64,000 nt of DNA from positions 1 through 64,000 of the forward strand of contig NZ_RAQH01000001.1 of assembly GCF_003610695.1 (NCBI RefSeq), given 5' to 3'. The notes below the pieces were generated by a model. It was not told where the DNA came from. It searched no databases and was given only the letters and a program-made list of their open reading frames with translations. Shown here piece after piece: positions 56,953 to 64,000 of the stretch (position 1 is its first letter; each line of letters starts with the position of its first letter). Made by a program: the position numbers and the translations under genes. This DNA is from Epilithonimonas arachidiradicis. Lineage in GTDB: Bacteria; Bacteroidota; Bacteroidia; Flavobacteriales; Weeksellaceae.

Positions 56953-57525
56953 ATGAAAATTGATATAGAAAAACTGAACAGAAAAACACCGTATCCGGAA
57001 CCTTCGGATGAGTTTTTCAAAGCGCTTCAGGATCAAGTGATTTCGAAAACGATTGGTGAGAAAACTCCTGTTGTTCAGAAAGAAGCAAAAGTTTTCTCTC
57101 TGAATTTTAAATGGATGGCTGCCGCTGCAGTTGTTTTGATTGCTGGTATTACGGCTTTTTTCGGACTTAACGAAAATAATAAAGTTGATACAATTGCGAC
57201 TCAAACAGCTATTGTTGATACAACATATAAATTGGATCAACGTGCATTGCCTGGTTCTTCTGATCAAGTTGCGAATGATGCAGCAACACAGGAGGCTCAT
57301 TCCGGGAAGGTAAAACATAACGGATCTATTGCATCCTCTCATCCTAAAACAAAAATTAATTCTACAGCTGAGGTTAATAATATCGACAGACAGGATTACG
57401 CTGTAGAATCTAAAATAAAATCAGAATCGGAAGTGGAAAAAGTCTTAGCCGCTTTTACACCGGATCAACTGAAAGATCTGGACAGAAATAGTGAGCAAGA
57501 TGTTTATCTTGACCTTTATAATTAA
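56953..57525 (+). CDS. Single-pass membrane protein, candidate anti-sigma factor
   Basis: This 190-residue protein has a cytoplasmic N-terminus of about 50 residues, one membrane helix (FKWMAAAAVVLIAGITAFFG) near residue 55-75 and a periplasmic part of low complexity. It ends with FTPDQLKDLDRNSEQDVYLD. Position after the ECF sigma gene suggests an anti-sigma role, although no zinc-binding HxxxCxxC motif is present. This is inference from context. Confidence 0.72.
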   Translation: MKIDIEKLNRKTPYPEPSDEFFKALQDQVISKTIGEKTPVVQKEAKVFSLNFKWMAAAAVVLIAGITAFFGLNENNKVDTIATQTAIVDTTYKLDQRALPGSSDQVANDAATQEAHSGKVKHNGSIASSHPKTKINSTAEVNNIDRQDYAVESKIKSESEVEKVLAAFTPDQLKDLDRNSEQDVYLDLYN

Positions 57526-57544
57526 TAACAAAAAATAGAGAGAA

Positions 57545-58144
57545 ATGAAAAAATTGTTATTGACTATTTTGATCGCAGGATTATTTTCGGCACATTCAGC
57601 AAAAGGACAGGAAAGAAGATCAGGAAATACTTCGCAAAGATCAACCGGAAGTACGCCCTTGAGGAGCGGTTCTACTTCATCTTTTTCTCCGTCAGGAACT
57701 GCAATGCGACAGCAGCAGACCATTCCCAGAACTTCTGAGTGGAAATCAATGAATATGAAGGAGAAGAGAGAAGCTGTCAGCGGGATGTCCGTTAAAGAAC
57801 GTTCAGCGTTCCTCCAAAAAATGAAAGAGGATATCGTAATTGATGATATTGATATTGCTGCAGAGAAGCAAGATGAATTCAAGAGTTTGTATGCGGAATA
57901 TCAGAACAATCAAAAGCAGATAAAGGAAAAATTCTTCATGGACAATAATATTGAAAATCTGTCTAACGAAGAGGCTACAAGACGGCTGAACCAAAGTTTT
58001 GATGTGGGACAGCAATTGCTGAATAACAGAAGAGCTTATGCTGATAAATTCTTAAAGTTTCTGACGCCACAGCAGGTTCTCAAACTGTTCCAGACAGAAG
58101 GAAAAATGCGGGATAAAATGCTCGATAAAAAAAATGACAAGTAA
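57545..58144 (+). CDS. Exported helical protein, Spy/CpxP-like
   Basis: This 199-residue protein has a signal peptide (LLLTILIAGLFSAHSAKG) and a serine/arginine-rich segment (RSGNTSQRSTGSTPLRSGST). A helical, charged domain follows with KMKEDIVIDDIDIAAEKQDE and FLKFLTPQQVLKLFQTEGKM, resembling Spy/CpxP/ZraP-like periplasmic chaperones that often accompany ECF sigma systems. It is the third gene of the sigma module, followed by a terminator. Identification is by eye. Confidence 0.7.
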   Translation: MKKLLLTILIAGLFSAHSAKGQERRSGNTSQRSTGSTPLRSGSTSSFSPSGTAMRQQQTIPRTSEWKSMNMKEKREAVSGMSVKERSAFLQKMKEDIVIDDIDIAAEKQDEFKSLYAEYQNNQKQIKEKFFMDNNIENLSNEEATRRLNQSFDVGQQLLNNRRAYADKFLKFLTPQQVLKLFQTEGKMRDKMLDKKNDK

Positions 58145-58146
58145 CT

Positions 58147-58175
58147 GAAAAACCTCTAGATTTTAGAGGTTTTTC
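58147..58175 (+). terminator. Rho-independent terminator
   Basis: AACCTCTA / TAGAGGTT (58151-58158, 58164-58171) followed by TTTTC; it closes the ECF sigma operon. Confidence 0.85.
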
Positions 58176-58275
58176 TTATTTTATATCTCACATTCACAAA
58201 TGTTTCGAAATTATTTTTCCTATTCTGTTAAAAATATGTATTTTCGCAGACTGATTATAAACACTTAATATAAAG

Positions 58276-60420
58276 ATGGCAATTTTAGGCGAAATTAGAA
58301 AAAGGTCGTGGCTGTTAGTAGGCGTTATTGCATTAGCACTTTTGGCTTTCTTGGTTAATCCTGATACAATAGACAAGGTTTTTGGTAAAAACCCGAATAT
58401 TCTTGGCAAGGTTAACGGTGAAGAAATTACAAGAGACGAATTCAATGACCAGCTATTCATTATGCAGCAACAGGCTCAGCAACAAGGACAACAGACAAAA
58501 GGTCTTGAAGAGCAGGCTTGGCAGATTCTTGTTCAATCAAAATTAATCAAGCAACAGTTTGAAAAAATGGGGCTTAAATTGACGGATGAGGTATTCTGGA
58601 GTCAGTTGCAGTATGATCCTATTTTCGCTCAGAATCAGCAATATTTTGATGAAAAAGGTAATTTTAAACTGAAAGATATCAAGAGTGAGATCGAAAAGGC
58701 TCAGTCTATGAATCCTGAAAATTATTCTTTTTGGTTAAAAAATAAAAAAGCTATCGAGTACAGAATGATGGCCAGAATGCTGTTTGGCAACCTGACATCA
58801 GGGATCACTGCCAGCAAAAAAGAAGCGGAACTGATGATCAAGTTCCGTGATGATATGGCAAACATCGATTTTGTAAAAGTTGACTACTTAGAGTTCTCTA
58901 AAAAGAATGATGTAAAAGTGACGACTCAAGATCTGGCAGATTATATCAAACAACACCCAACAAGATTCAAAGCTACTGCAAGCAGAAATATCGCTTATGC
59001 TTATTTCCCGGCAACACCAAGTGCGCAAGATGATGCTGCAACTTTGAACGAGTTGAATAAGCTATACCTTAAAGGAACTGATGCTTCCAACGGAACTGAA
59101 AACTTCCAGAATACAAAGAACGATTCTATGTTCGTGGAATTGAATTCTGATGTGCCATTCATTCCTCAGTATGTAAGTCCAACGCAATTGCCTGCAGAAT
59201 TGAAAGATAAAATTGCAACAGCAACTATCGGACAAACTTTTGGACCATACAAAGAGCAGAATCTATATGTAGTTTCAAAATTATTAGATAAAAAAGCATC
59301 TGACTCTACACAGTCAAAACATATTTTGATTGCTTACAAAGGAGCTGAGCGCTCTACTGCAACAAGAACAAAAGAAGCTGCTAAGAAAACAGCGGACAGT
59401 TTGTTGGCCGTAATCAAGGCTGATCCGGCAAAATTTGCTGAAGGCTTGAAATTGTCTGACGAACCGAATGCGGTGGAGAGAAACGGTAGCGTGGGTTGGA
59501 CAACACCAACTTCGCCATTCGCACCAGGATATCTTAAATTTTTAGCAGACAATCCTAAAGGAACAACTGGTCTTGCTGAAACATCTTTTGGTTATCATAT
59601 CATCAATGTAGAAGATAAGAAGTCTGGTTCTATGACTTATAAAATTGCTCACCTTGCTAAGAATGTGAAAGCATCTGACAAAACAGAAAACCAAGTTTTG
59701 ACACAAGCTACAAGATTTATTCAGCAATCTGAGGGGAAAAGCTTTAATCAATTCAAGAATTTAGCAGAAAAGAACAAATACAGATTCGATAATCCTAAAA
59801 CTGTCGGCCGTTTCCAGGGTGCACTTCCTGGACTTAACACGGATAAAGATGCAGATATCATCGCTTGGGCTTTTGACAAGAAAAGAGAAATTGGCGACAC
59901 CGATATCTTTACAGTAGAAGGAACAGGTGACAGAGTTGTAGCTTACTTAGTCGGAAAACAAGATGAAGGTCTTGCAGATCCTGAAACTGTAAGAGATCAG
60001 ATCGAGCCAATCGTGAAAAATAAAGTTCTTGCGAAGAAAATTATTGAAAAAATCAACGCTGGAAAATATACATCACTTGATCAGGCTGCAAAAGCTTTCG
60101 GAACAACCAAAGGCAATGCAGATGTTAATATGTTCAATCCGTCTGTAAACGGTGCGATGGAGCCAAGAGTTGCAGGAGCTGCATTCGGTGTTGCAACAAA
60201 CAAAATGTCTCAACCGGTTGAAGGTATGACAGGTGTTTATCTAGTGGTTAAAAAATCGGTTAAAACCAATAAATTGCCTGGAGATATCAAGCAGATTACA
60301 GAGTCTATCACGCAACAGAATTCTCAGCAGTTCACAGGCGCATTCTTGAAGAGTCTTCAGGATAATGCGAAGATCAAAGATTATAGAATTGATGTTTGGG
60401 ACAAAACAGCTCAACAATAA
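58276..60420 (+). CDS. PpiD/SurA-like periplasmic peptidyl-prolyl isomerase
   Basis: This 714-residue protein has one N-terminal membrane anchor (SWLLVGVIALALLAFLVNP), then a SurA-type N-terminal chaperone region. A PpiC/parvulin domain runs from about residue 350 (SKHILIAYKGAERST; LSDEPNAVERNGSVGWTTPT; ETSFGYHIINVEDKK), and helical parts follow to the C-terminus. It resembles PpiD, an anchored folding factor for outer-membrane and secreted proteins. A terminator follows the stop. Confidence 0.9.
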   Translation: MAILGEIRKRSWLLVGVIALALLAFLVNPDTIDKVFGKNPNILGKVNGEEITRDEFNDQLFIMQQQAQQQGQQTKGLEEQAWQILVQSKLIKQQFEKMGLKLTDEVFWSQLQYDPIFAQNQQYFDEKGNFKLKDIKSEIEKAQSMNPENYSFWLKNKKAIEYRMMARMLFGNLTSGITASKKEAELMIKFRDDMANIDFVKVDYLEFSKKNDVKVTTQDLADYIKQHPTRFKATASRNIAYAYFPATPSAQDDAATLNELNKLYLKGTDASNGTENFQNTKNDSMFVELNSDVPFIPQYVSPTQLPAELKDKIATATIGQTFGPYKEQNLYVVSKLLDKKASDSTQSKHILIAYKGAERSTATRTKEAAKKTADSLLAVIKADPAKFAEGLKLSDEPNAVERNGSVGWTTPTSPFAPGYLKFLADNPKGTTGLAETSFGYHIINVEDKKSGSMTYKIAHLAKNVKASDKTENQVLTQATRFIQQSEGKSFNQFKNLAEKNKYRFDNPKTVGRFQGALPGLNTDKDADIIAWAFDKKREIGDTDIFTVEGTGDRVVAYLVGKQDEGLADPETVRDQIEPIVKNKVLAKKIIEKINAGKYTSLDQAAKAFGTTKGNADVNMFNPSVNGAMEPRVAGAAFGVATNKMSQPVEGMTGVYLVVKKSVKTNKLPGDIKQITESITQQNSQQFTGAFLKSLQDNAKIKDYRIDVWDKTAQQ

Positions 60421-60441
60421 TTTAACATAATATAAAATATT

Positions 60442-60478
60442 CAAAAGCGGCATAATTGTCGCTTTTGTTGTTTTTTAT
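60442..60478 (+). terminator. Rho-independent terminator
   Basis: CAAAAGCG / CGCTTTTG (60442-60449, 60460-60467) followed by TTGTTTTTTATTT. Confidence 0.82.
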
Positions 60479-60505
60479 TTATATCAATTATAAATCCAAT
60501 ATTCT

Positions 60506-60513
60506 TATATTTG
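60506..60513 (+). promoter_or_regulatory. -7 box upstream of the MCE gene
   Basis: TATATTTG matches TAnnTTTG. It overlaps the TTG at 60511, which rules that codon out as the start and supports the GTG at 60538. Confidence 0.55.
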
Positions 60514-60537
60514 CTAATTAGTAAAACCAACAAAAAC

Positions 60538-61491
60538 GTGAAGTTAAGTAAAGAATTAAAAGCAGGACTGATCGCAATTTTTGCCATTATTGCTTTCGTG
60601 ATATTATATCAGTTTATGAAAGGGAAAAATCTCTTCACAACAGATAACGTATTTTATGCAAAATATGATAATGTAGAAGGACTTGCTGTATCCAACCCTA
60701 TTTCTATCAACGGTCTGAAAGTAGGACAAGTAGACGAGATCAAACCAATAACAGCCAAAGACGGGAGATTACATTTCGTAGTTAAATTGACAATCGATAA
60801 TACATTCCAGTTTTCCAATCAGTCAACAGTTGAGATCTTTGAACCAGGATTGATGTCAGGAAAAGAAATGAGGATTAATCTATCTTATGGCGGCGCAATT
60901 GCGAAGGATGGGGACACGCTGAAGGGAAACTACCAGTTATCAATGCTCAACTCATTATCGTCCCAAGTAAAGCCTGTTAAGGATCAGCTTTCTGGTGTCT
61001 TATTAAAATTAGACTCGACTCTGGCAAGTACCAACAAAATTGTTGATGAACAGAACAGGAGAGAAATCAAATTGTTGTTATCGAATCTTAACAGAACTAT
61101 CGAATCTTTCAAAGCGACTTCGGATAGAACGAGTTCAATCTTGGCAAGCAACGAAAAAGGCCTGCACGAAGTGGTTGCCAACGCCAATGCTACGATGCAG
61201 ACTGCCAACAAAACACTTGAAAAATATGGTTCGGTTGCGGAACGAGTTGATATTGATAAACTAAACGGTACAATTGATCAATTCAACCAGACTGCAGGTA
61301 AACTGAATAACGTTATTTCCGGCATACAAAACGGTGAAGGTTCTCTTGGTAAATTGGCGAAAGATGAGGAGCTTTACAACAATCTTGAAAAGACTTCTAA
61401 AAATCTGAATGAACTGGTTGAGGACTTCAAGGCTAATCCTAAGAGATACGTAAACTTCTCGGTTTTTGGTAAAAACGCAGATAAAAAGTAA
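60538..61491 (+). CDS. MlaD/MCE-family protein
   Basis: This 317-residue protein has one membrane helix (AGLIAIFAIIAFVILYQFM) followed by an MCE domain (DNVFYAKYDNVEGLAVSNPI, then VGQVDEIKPITAKDG, and VEIFEPGLMSGKEMRINLSY). A helical C-terminal part with coiled-coil character follows. MCE proteins form hexameric lipid-shuttling rings across the periplasm. I use the GTG start (60538). It is three bases upstream of the Fe-S protein gene, so they are co-transcribed. Confidence 0.9.
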   Translation: MKLSKELKAGLIAIFAIIAFVILYQFMKGKNLFTTDNVFYAKYDNVEGLAVSNPISINGLKVGQVDEIKPITAKDGRLHFVVKLTIDNTFQFSNQSTVEIFEPGLMSGKEMRINLSYGGAIAKDGDTLKGNYQLSMLNSLSSQVKPVKDQLSGVLLKLDSTLASTNKIVDEQNRREIKLLLSNLNRTIESFKATSDRTSSILASNEKGLHEVVANANATMQTANKTLEKYGSVAERVDIDKLNGTIDQFNQTAGKLNNVISGIQNGEGSLGKLAKDEELYNNLEKTSKNLNELVEDFKANPKRYVNFSVFGKNADKK

Positions 61492-61494
61492 TTT

Positions 61495-62811
61495 ATGCAA
61501 TATATTGACAATGTAATATTTCTGATTTTATTGATTGCAGGTTTCGGCTTGTTTGCTAAAAGCCTGAAAGAATTATATCGCAATATAAAACTCGGAAGAG
61601 AAATTGACCGAACCGACAGAAAAGCGGAACGCTGGGCTATAATGACCAGAGTAGCACTTGGGCAGAGCAAAATGGTAAAACGTCCTATTGCAGGGATTTT
61701 GCACATTTTTGTTTATGTCGGCTTCGTCATTATCAATATCGAATTATTAGAAATTATCATTGACGGTATTTTTGGAACACACCGGTTTTTACAAGGTGTC
61801 TTGGGGAATTCTTTTTATACATTCTTCACAGGATTTTTAGAGGTATTAGCTGCTTTAGTTGTTTTTGCAGTTGTCGTATTTTTTATCAGAAGAAATTTTT
61901 ACGGCGTTAAAAGATTGACGATGAAGGAATTGTTCGGTTGGCCAAAGAATGATGCCAACTGGATTTTGATCATCGAGTTTGCTTTGATGGTTGCTTTCTT
62001 CACAATGAATGGCGCTGATTATTATGCAGATTCTACTCGTTTCGCAAGTAACTTTCCAATCTCAAAACATCTGTTTCCGTTCTTTGAAAATCTTAGTTTA
62101 GAAACACTTCATATTATTGAGAAATCTGCCTGGTGGTTTCACTTTGTCGGGATATTGTTCTTTATGAATTACCTTTATTATTCTAAGCATCTTCACATTA
62201 TTTTTGCTTTTCCGAATACTTGGTTTGCTAATCTTGAGAAAAAAGGGAAATTCACTAATCTGGATTCTGTAACTAAAGAGATCAAGCTGATGATGGATCC
62301 GAATGCAGATCCTTACGCAGCTCCTGCAGAAGGCGAGGCTGAAGTTCCTTCAAAATTCGGGGCAGAAGACATTTTTGACCTGAATCAACATCAGCTTTTG
62401 AGCGCTTATTCCTGTACGGAATGTGGACGCTGTACTTCGGTCTGTCCGGCTAACATCACTGGCAAAAAATTGTCCCCGAGATTGATTATGATGAAAACCA
62501 GAGATCGTCTGGAAGAAGTCGGAAGAAACCTTAATAAAAACGGAGGTAAGTTTGTTGATGATGGTAAAAAATTACTGAACGATTACATTACCAAGGAGGA
62601 ACTTTGGGCTTGTACAACGTGCAATGCTTGTGTAGAAGCCTGTCCGGTTTTGATTGATCCTTTGTCTATCATTTTCGACATGAGAAGATTCCTTGTAATG
62701 GAACAGTCTGCAGCGCCACAAGAATTAAATCTGATGATGACCAATGTAGAAAACAATGCTGCGCCTTGGCAATATAATCAGGCTGACAGATTGAATTGGG
62801 CTAACGATTAA
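61495..62811 (+). CDS. Fe-S oxidoreductase subunit with membrane domain
   Basis: This 438-residue protein has an N-terminal membrane part of four or five helices, reminiscent of NarI-type quinone-binding subunits, with His residues that could bind haem (for example HIFVYVGFVIINIELLEII). The C-terminal part from about residue 300 has two [4Fe-4S] motifs, CTECGRCTSVCP and CTTCNACVEACP. It would pass electrons between the quinone pool and the partner subunit encoded next. Substrate unknown. Confidence 0.92.
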   Translation: MQYIDNVIFLILLIAGFGLFAKSLKELYRNIKLGREIDRTDRKAERWAIMTRVALGQSKMVKRPIAGILHIFVYVGFVIINIELLEIIIDGIFGTHRFLQGVLGNSFYTFFTGFLEVLAALVVFAVVVFFIRRNFYGVKRLTMKELFGWPKNDANWILIIEFALMVAFFTMNGADYYADSTRFASNFPISKHLFPFFENLSLETLHIIEKSAWWFHFVGILFFMNYLYYSKHLHIIFAFPNTWFANLEKKGKFTNLDSVTKEIKLMMDPNADPYAAPAEGEAEVPSKFGAEDIFDLNQHQLLSAYSCTECGRCTSVCPANITGKKLSPRLIMMKTRDRLEEVGRNLNKNGGKFVDDGKKLLNDYITKEELWACTTCNACVEACPVLIDPLSIIFDMRRFLVMEQSAAPQELNLMMTNVENNAAPWQYNQADRLNWAND

Positions 62812-62861
62812 TCTTGAAATAGCAAGGCATTTTACATTAATTCAAAATACATTTACAACAA

Positions 62862-63647
62862 ATGGATTTCACTATAAAAACAATGGCAGATTACGCTGCG
62901 GAAGGCAAGTCACCGGAAGTTCTCTTTTGGGTAGGTTGCGCCGGAAGTTTCGATGATCGTGCAAAAAAAATAACCAAAGCTTTCTGTAAACTTCTCAACA
63001 AAATCGGAGTTGAATTTGCTGTTCTTGGTCAGGAAGAATCTTGCACAGGCGACCCTGCAAAACGTGCCGGAAACGAATTTGTTTTCCAGATGATGGCTTT
63101 GACCAATATCGAAGTTCTGAATGCTTACGAAGTCAAAAAAATCGTTACAGCCTGTCCGCATTGCTTCAATACTCTGAAAAACGAATATCCAAGTCTTGGC
63201 GGAAATTATCAGGTTTTACATCATACTCAATTTCTTAAAGATTTGATGAATGAAGGTAGACTTAAAATCGAAGGCGGAAGTTTCAAAGGAAAAAAAATCA
63301 CGTTTCACGATCCTTGTTATTTGGGAAGAGGGAATGATGAATATGAAGCACCAAGAATGCTTTTGGAAAAACTGGATGCAGAATTGGTAGAGATGAAACG
63401 TTGCAAGACCAACGGATTATGTTGTGGAGCCGGTGGTGCACAGATGTTCAAAGAACCGGAAAAAGGAAATAAAGATATTAATATCGAAAGAACAGAAGAG
63501 GCACTTTCATTTGAGCCTAAAGTGATTGCGACAGGATGTCCTTTCTGTAATACGATGATGACAGATGGCGTCAAACATTTTAACAAAAATACAGAAGTAG
63601 AAGTTAAAGATATCGTGGAGCTTTTGGCAGAAGCAGAAGATTTATAA
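62862..63647 (+). CDS. CCG-domain Fe-S protein (heterodisulfide reductase B-like)
   Basis: This 261-residue protein has two cysteine-rich CCG-type domains: FWVGCAGSFDDRA, ACPHCFNTLKNEYPSL, then HDPCYLGRGNDEYEAP, GLCCGAGGAQMFKE and ATGCPFCNTMM. It resembles HdrB, GlpC and LutA subunits, which bind a special Fe-S cluster and act on disulfides, lactate or glycerol-3-phosphate. With the upstream membrane Fe-S subunit it likely forms a quinone-linked oxidoreductase. Substrate unknown. Confidence 0.92.
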   Translation: MDFTIKTMADYAAEGKSPEVLFWVGCAGSFDDRAKKITKAFCKLLNKIGVEFAVLGQEESCTGDPAKRAGNEFVFQMMALTNIEVLNAYEVKKIVTACPHCFNTLKNEYPSLGGNYQVLHHTQFLKDLMNEGRLKIEGGSFKGKKITFHDPCYLGRGNDEYEAPRMLLEKLDAELVEMKRCKTNGLCCGAGGAQMFKEPEKGNKDINIERTEEALSFEPKVIATGCPFCNTMMTDGVKHFNKNTEVEVKDIVELLAEAEDL

Positions 63648-63668
63648 ATTCGGATAAAAATATTATTA

Positions 63669-63696
63669 AAAAACCTCAGAGTTTCTGAGGTTTTTC
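63669..63696 (+). terminator. Rho-independent terminator
   Basis: AAACCTCAGA / TCTGAGGTTT (63671-63680, 63684-63693) followed by TTC and an AT tract; it ends the MCE-FeS operon. Confidence 0.85.
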
Positions 63697-63798
63697 ATTT
63701 TAAATGTAGTTAGATAAAAAATCCGTAATTTTATATCTTTAAATGAAATCCCCAGTAGCGATTTCAAGAGACAAATCAAGAACAATAAATAGCTTCTT

Positions 63799-64000
63799 AT
63801 GAAAATCGAAGAATCCAGCATTGTAGAAACCAACGATTACCGCGTTATTATATACCCTGCATCAAGACCTTTTACAGCGAAAGAAAGCAAAACAATCGCT
63901 GAGAAATTATATGATTTTTTAGGCGATTGGGCAGCTCACGGCAAAGCTTTGTCATCATCTTTCAAAATCGAAAAAAATCAATTTATCATTATCTGCGTTG
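63799..64000 (+). CDS. Partial gene: small protein often named ABC transporter ATPase
   Basis: The frame opens ATG at 63799 and runs off the window. The first residues (MKIEESSIVETNDYRVIIYP, then ASRPFTAKESKTIAEKLYDF, LGDWAAHGKALSSSFKI) match a protein of about 160 residues that is conserved in Flavobacteriia and often lies next to the Fe-S genes. In databases it is commonly labelled ABC transporter ATPase, but no Walker motif is visible in this part, so the name is probably wrong. Confidence 0.75.
   Translation, partial: MKIEESSIVETNDYRVIIYPASRPFTAKESKTIAEKLYDFLGDWAAHGKALSSSFKIEKNQFIIICV

Noticed and set aside
56755-57342. 195-residue minus-strand frame over the sigma and anti-sigma genes
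   Set aside because: It spans two well-supported plus-strand genes and their gap, and its composition is that of an antisense shadow.
1-64000. Antiphage defence island, prophage or integrative element
   Set aside because: No integrase, portal, terminase, restriction-modification, CBASS, retron or CRISPR genes are seen; nearly all genes are core metabolism or envelope functions.

Overview
The window looks like a chromosomal segment from a Bacteroidota species of class Flavobacteriia, most like Chryseobacterium or a close Weeksellaceae relative. The evidence is low GC content, promoters of the TTTG-N19-TAnnTTTG type, type IX secretion C-terminal sorting domains, and lineage-typical families such as GLPGLI, DUF4407, a GlmU-like hexapeptide protein and a YbiT-like ABC-F. 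There are no rRNA or tRNA genes, CRISPR arrays, prophage or intact insertion sequences. The extreme left edge carries what looks like a stable-RNA promoter reading out of the window.

Layout. 0.4-5 kb, minus strand: an outer-membrane protein, a haem-binding protein with an Ig-like lipoprotein, a GlmU-like protein, and ribosomal protein L31. 5.3-8.1 kb: a plus-strand signalling operon (unknown protein, multi-TM protein, histidine kinase, LuxR-type regulator). 8.8-22.2 kb: a minus-strand phenylacetate degradation locus (fused E1 dehydrogenase, TetR regulator, paaE, A, B, C, D, H, a GxxExxY protein, paaJ, paaZ, an enoyl-CoA hydratase). 22.3-30 kb: secreted and lipid-anchored proteins, a MazG-like protein, aroA, an SDR and an Omp85-like protein. 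30-40 kb: guaB, a T9SS protein, membrane proteins, a gamma-carbonic anhydrase, an Nfu-type Fe-S carrier, ferrochelatase. 40-47.6 kb: ABC-F, smpB, OmpA, yebC, rpmA/rplU and a GH3 protein. 48-56 kb: an MFS transporter, glmM, DUF4421, feoAB with a Cys-rich microprotein, GLPGLI, DUF2520. 56-64 kb: an ECF sigma module, a PpiD-like chaperone, an MCE protein, two Fe-S oxidoreductase subunits and the start of one more gene.

How the genes work together. The paa genes encode ring epoxidation of phenylacetyl-CoA (PaaABCDE), ring opening and aldehyde oxidation (PaaZ) and the beta-oxidation-like tail (hydratase, PaaH, PaaJ). PaaK and a second crotonase are not in the window. A near-perfect promoter at the head of the locus has its -33 box inside a 7+7 bp palindrome that fits a TetR operator, so the neighbouring TetR protein is the likely pathway repressor. 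FeoA, FeoB and the Cys-rich protein form a ferrous-iron import operon behind an iron-box-like palindrome.

The most unusual feature is a family of intergenic inverted-repeat elements. Between paaH and paaJ, nested inverted repeats (CGCAAAGGCG outside, AAGTCGCAAA inside) enclose a gene for a GxxExxY PD-(D/E)XK nuclease-like protein. Gene-free palindromes with the same nested architecture lie between paaC and paaD and between paaA and paaB, and half-copies lie in other gaps. This suggests a small nuclease-linked mobile element and its MITE-like derivatives. Other repeats have been taken into coding sequence: the signal peptide of the Omp85-like protein and the N-terminus of ferrochelatase lie in repeat DNA. 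The ABC-F protein has a degenerate second P-loop.
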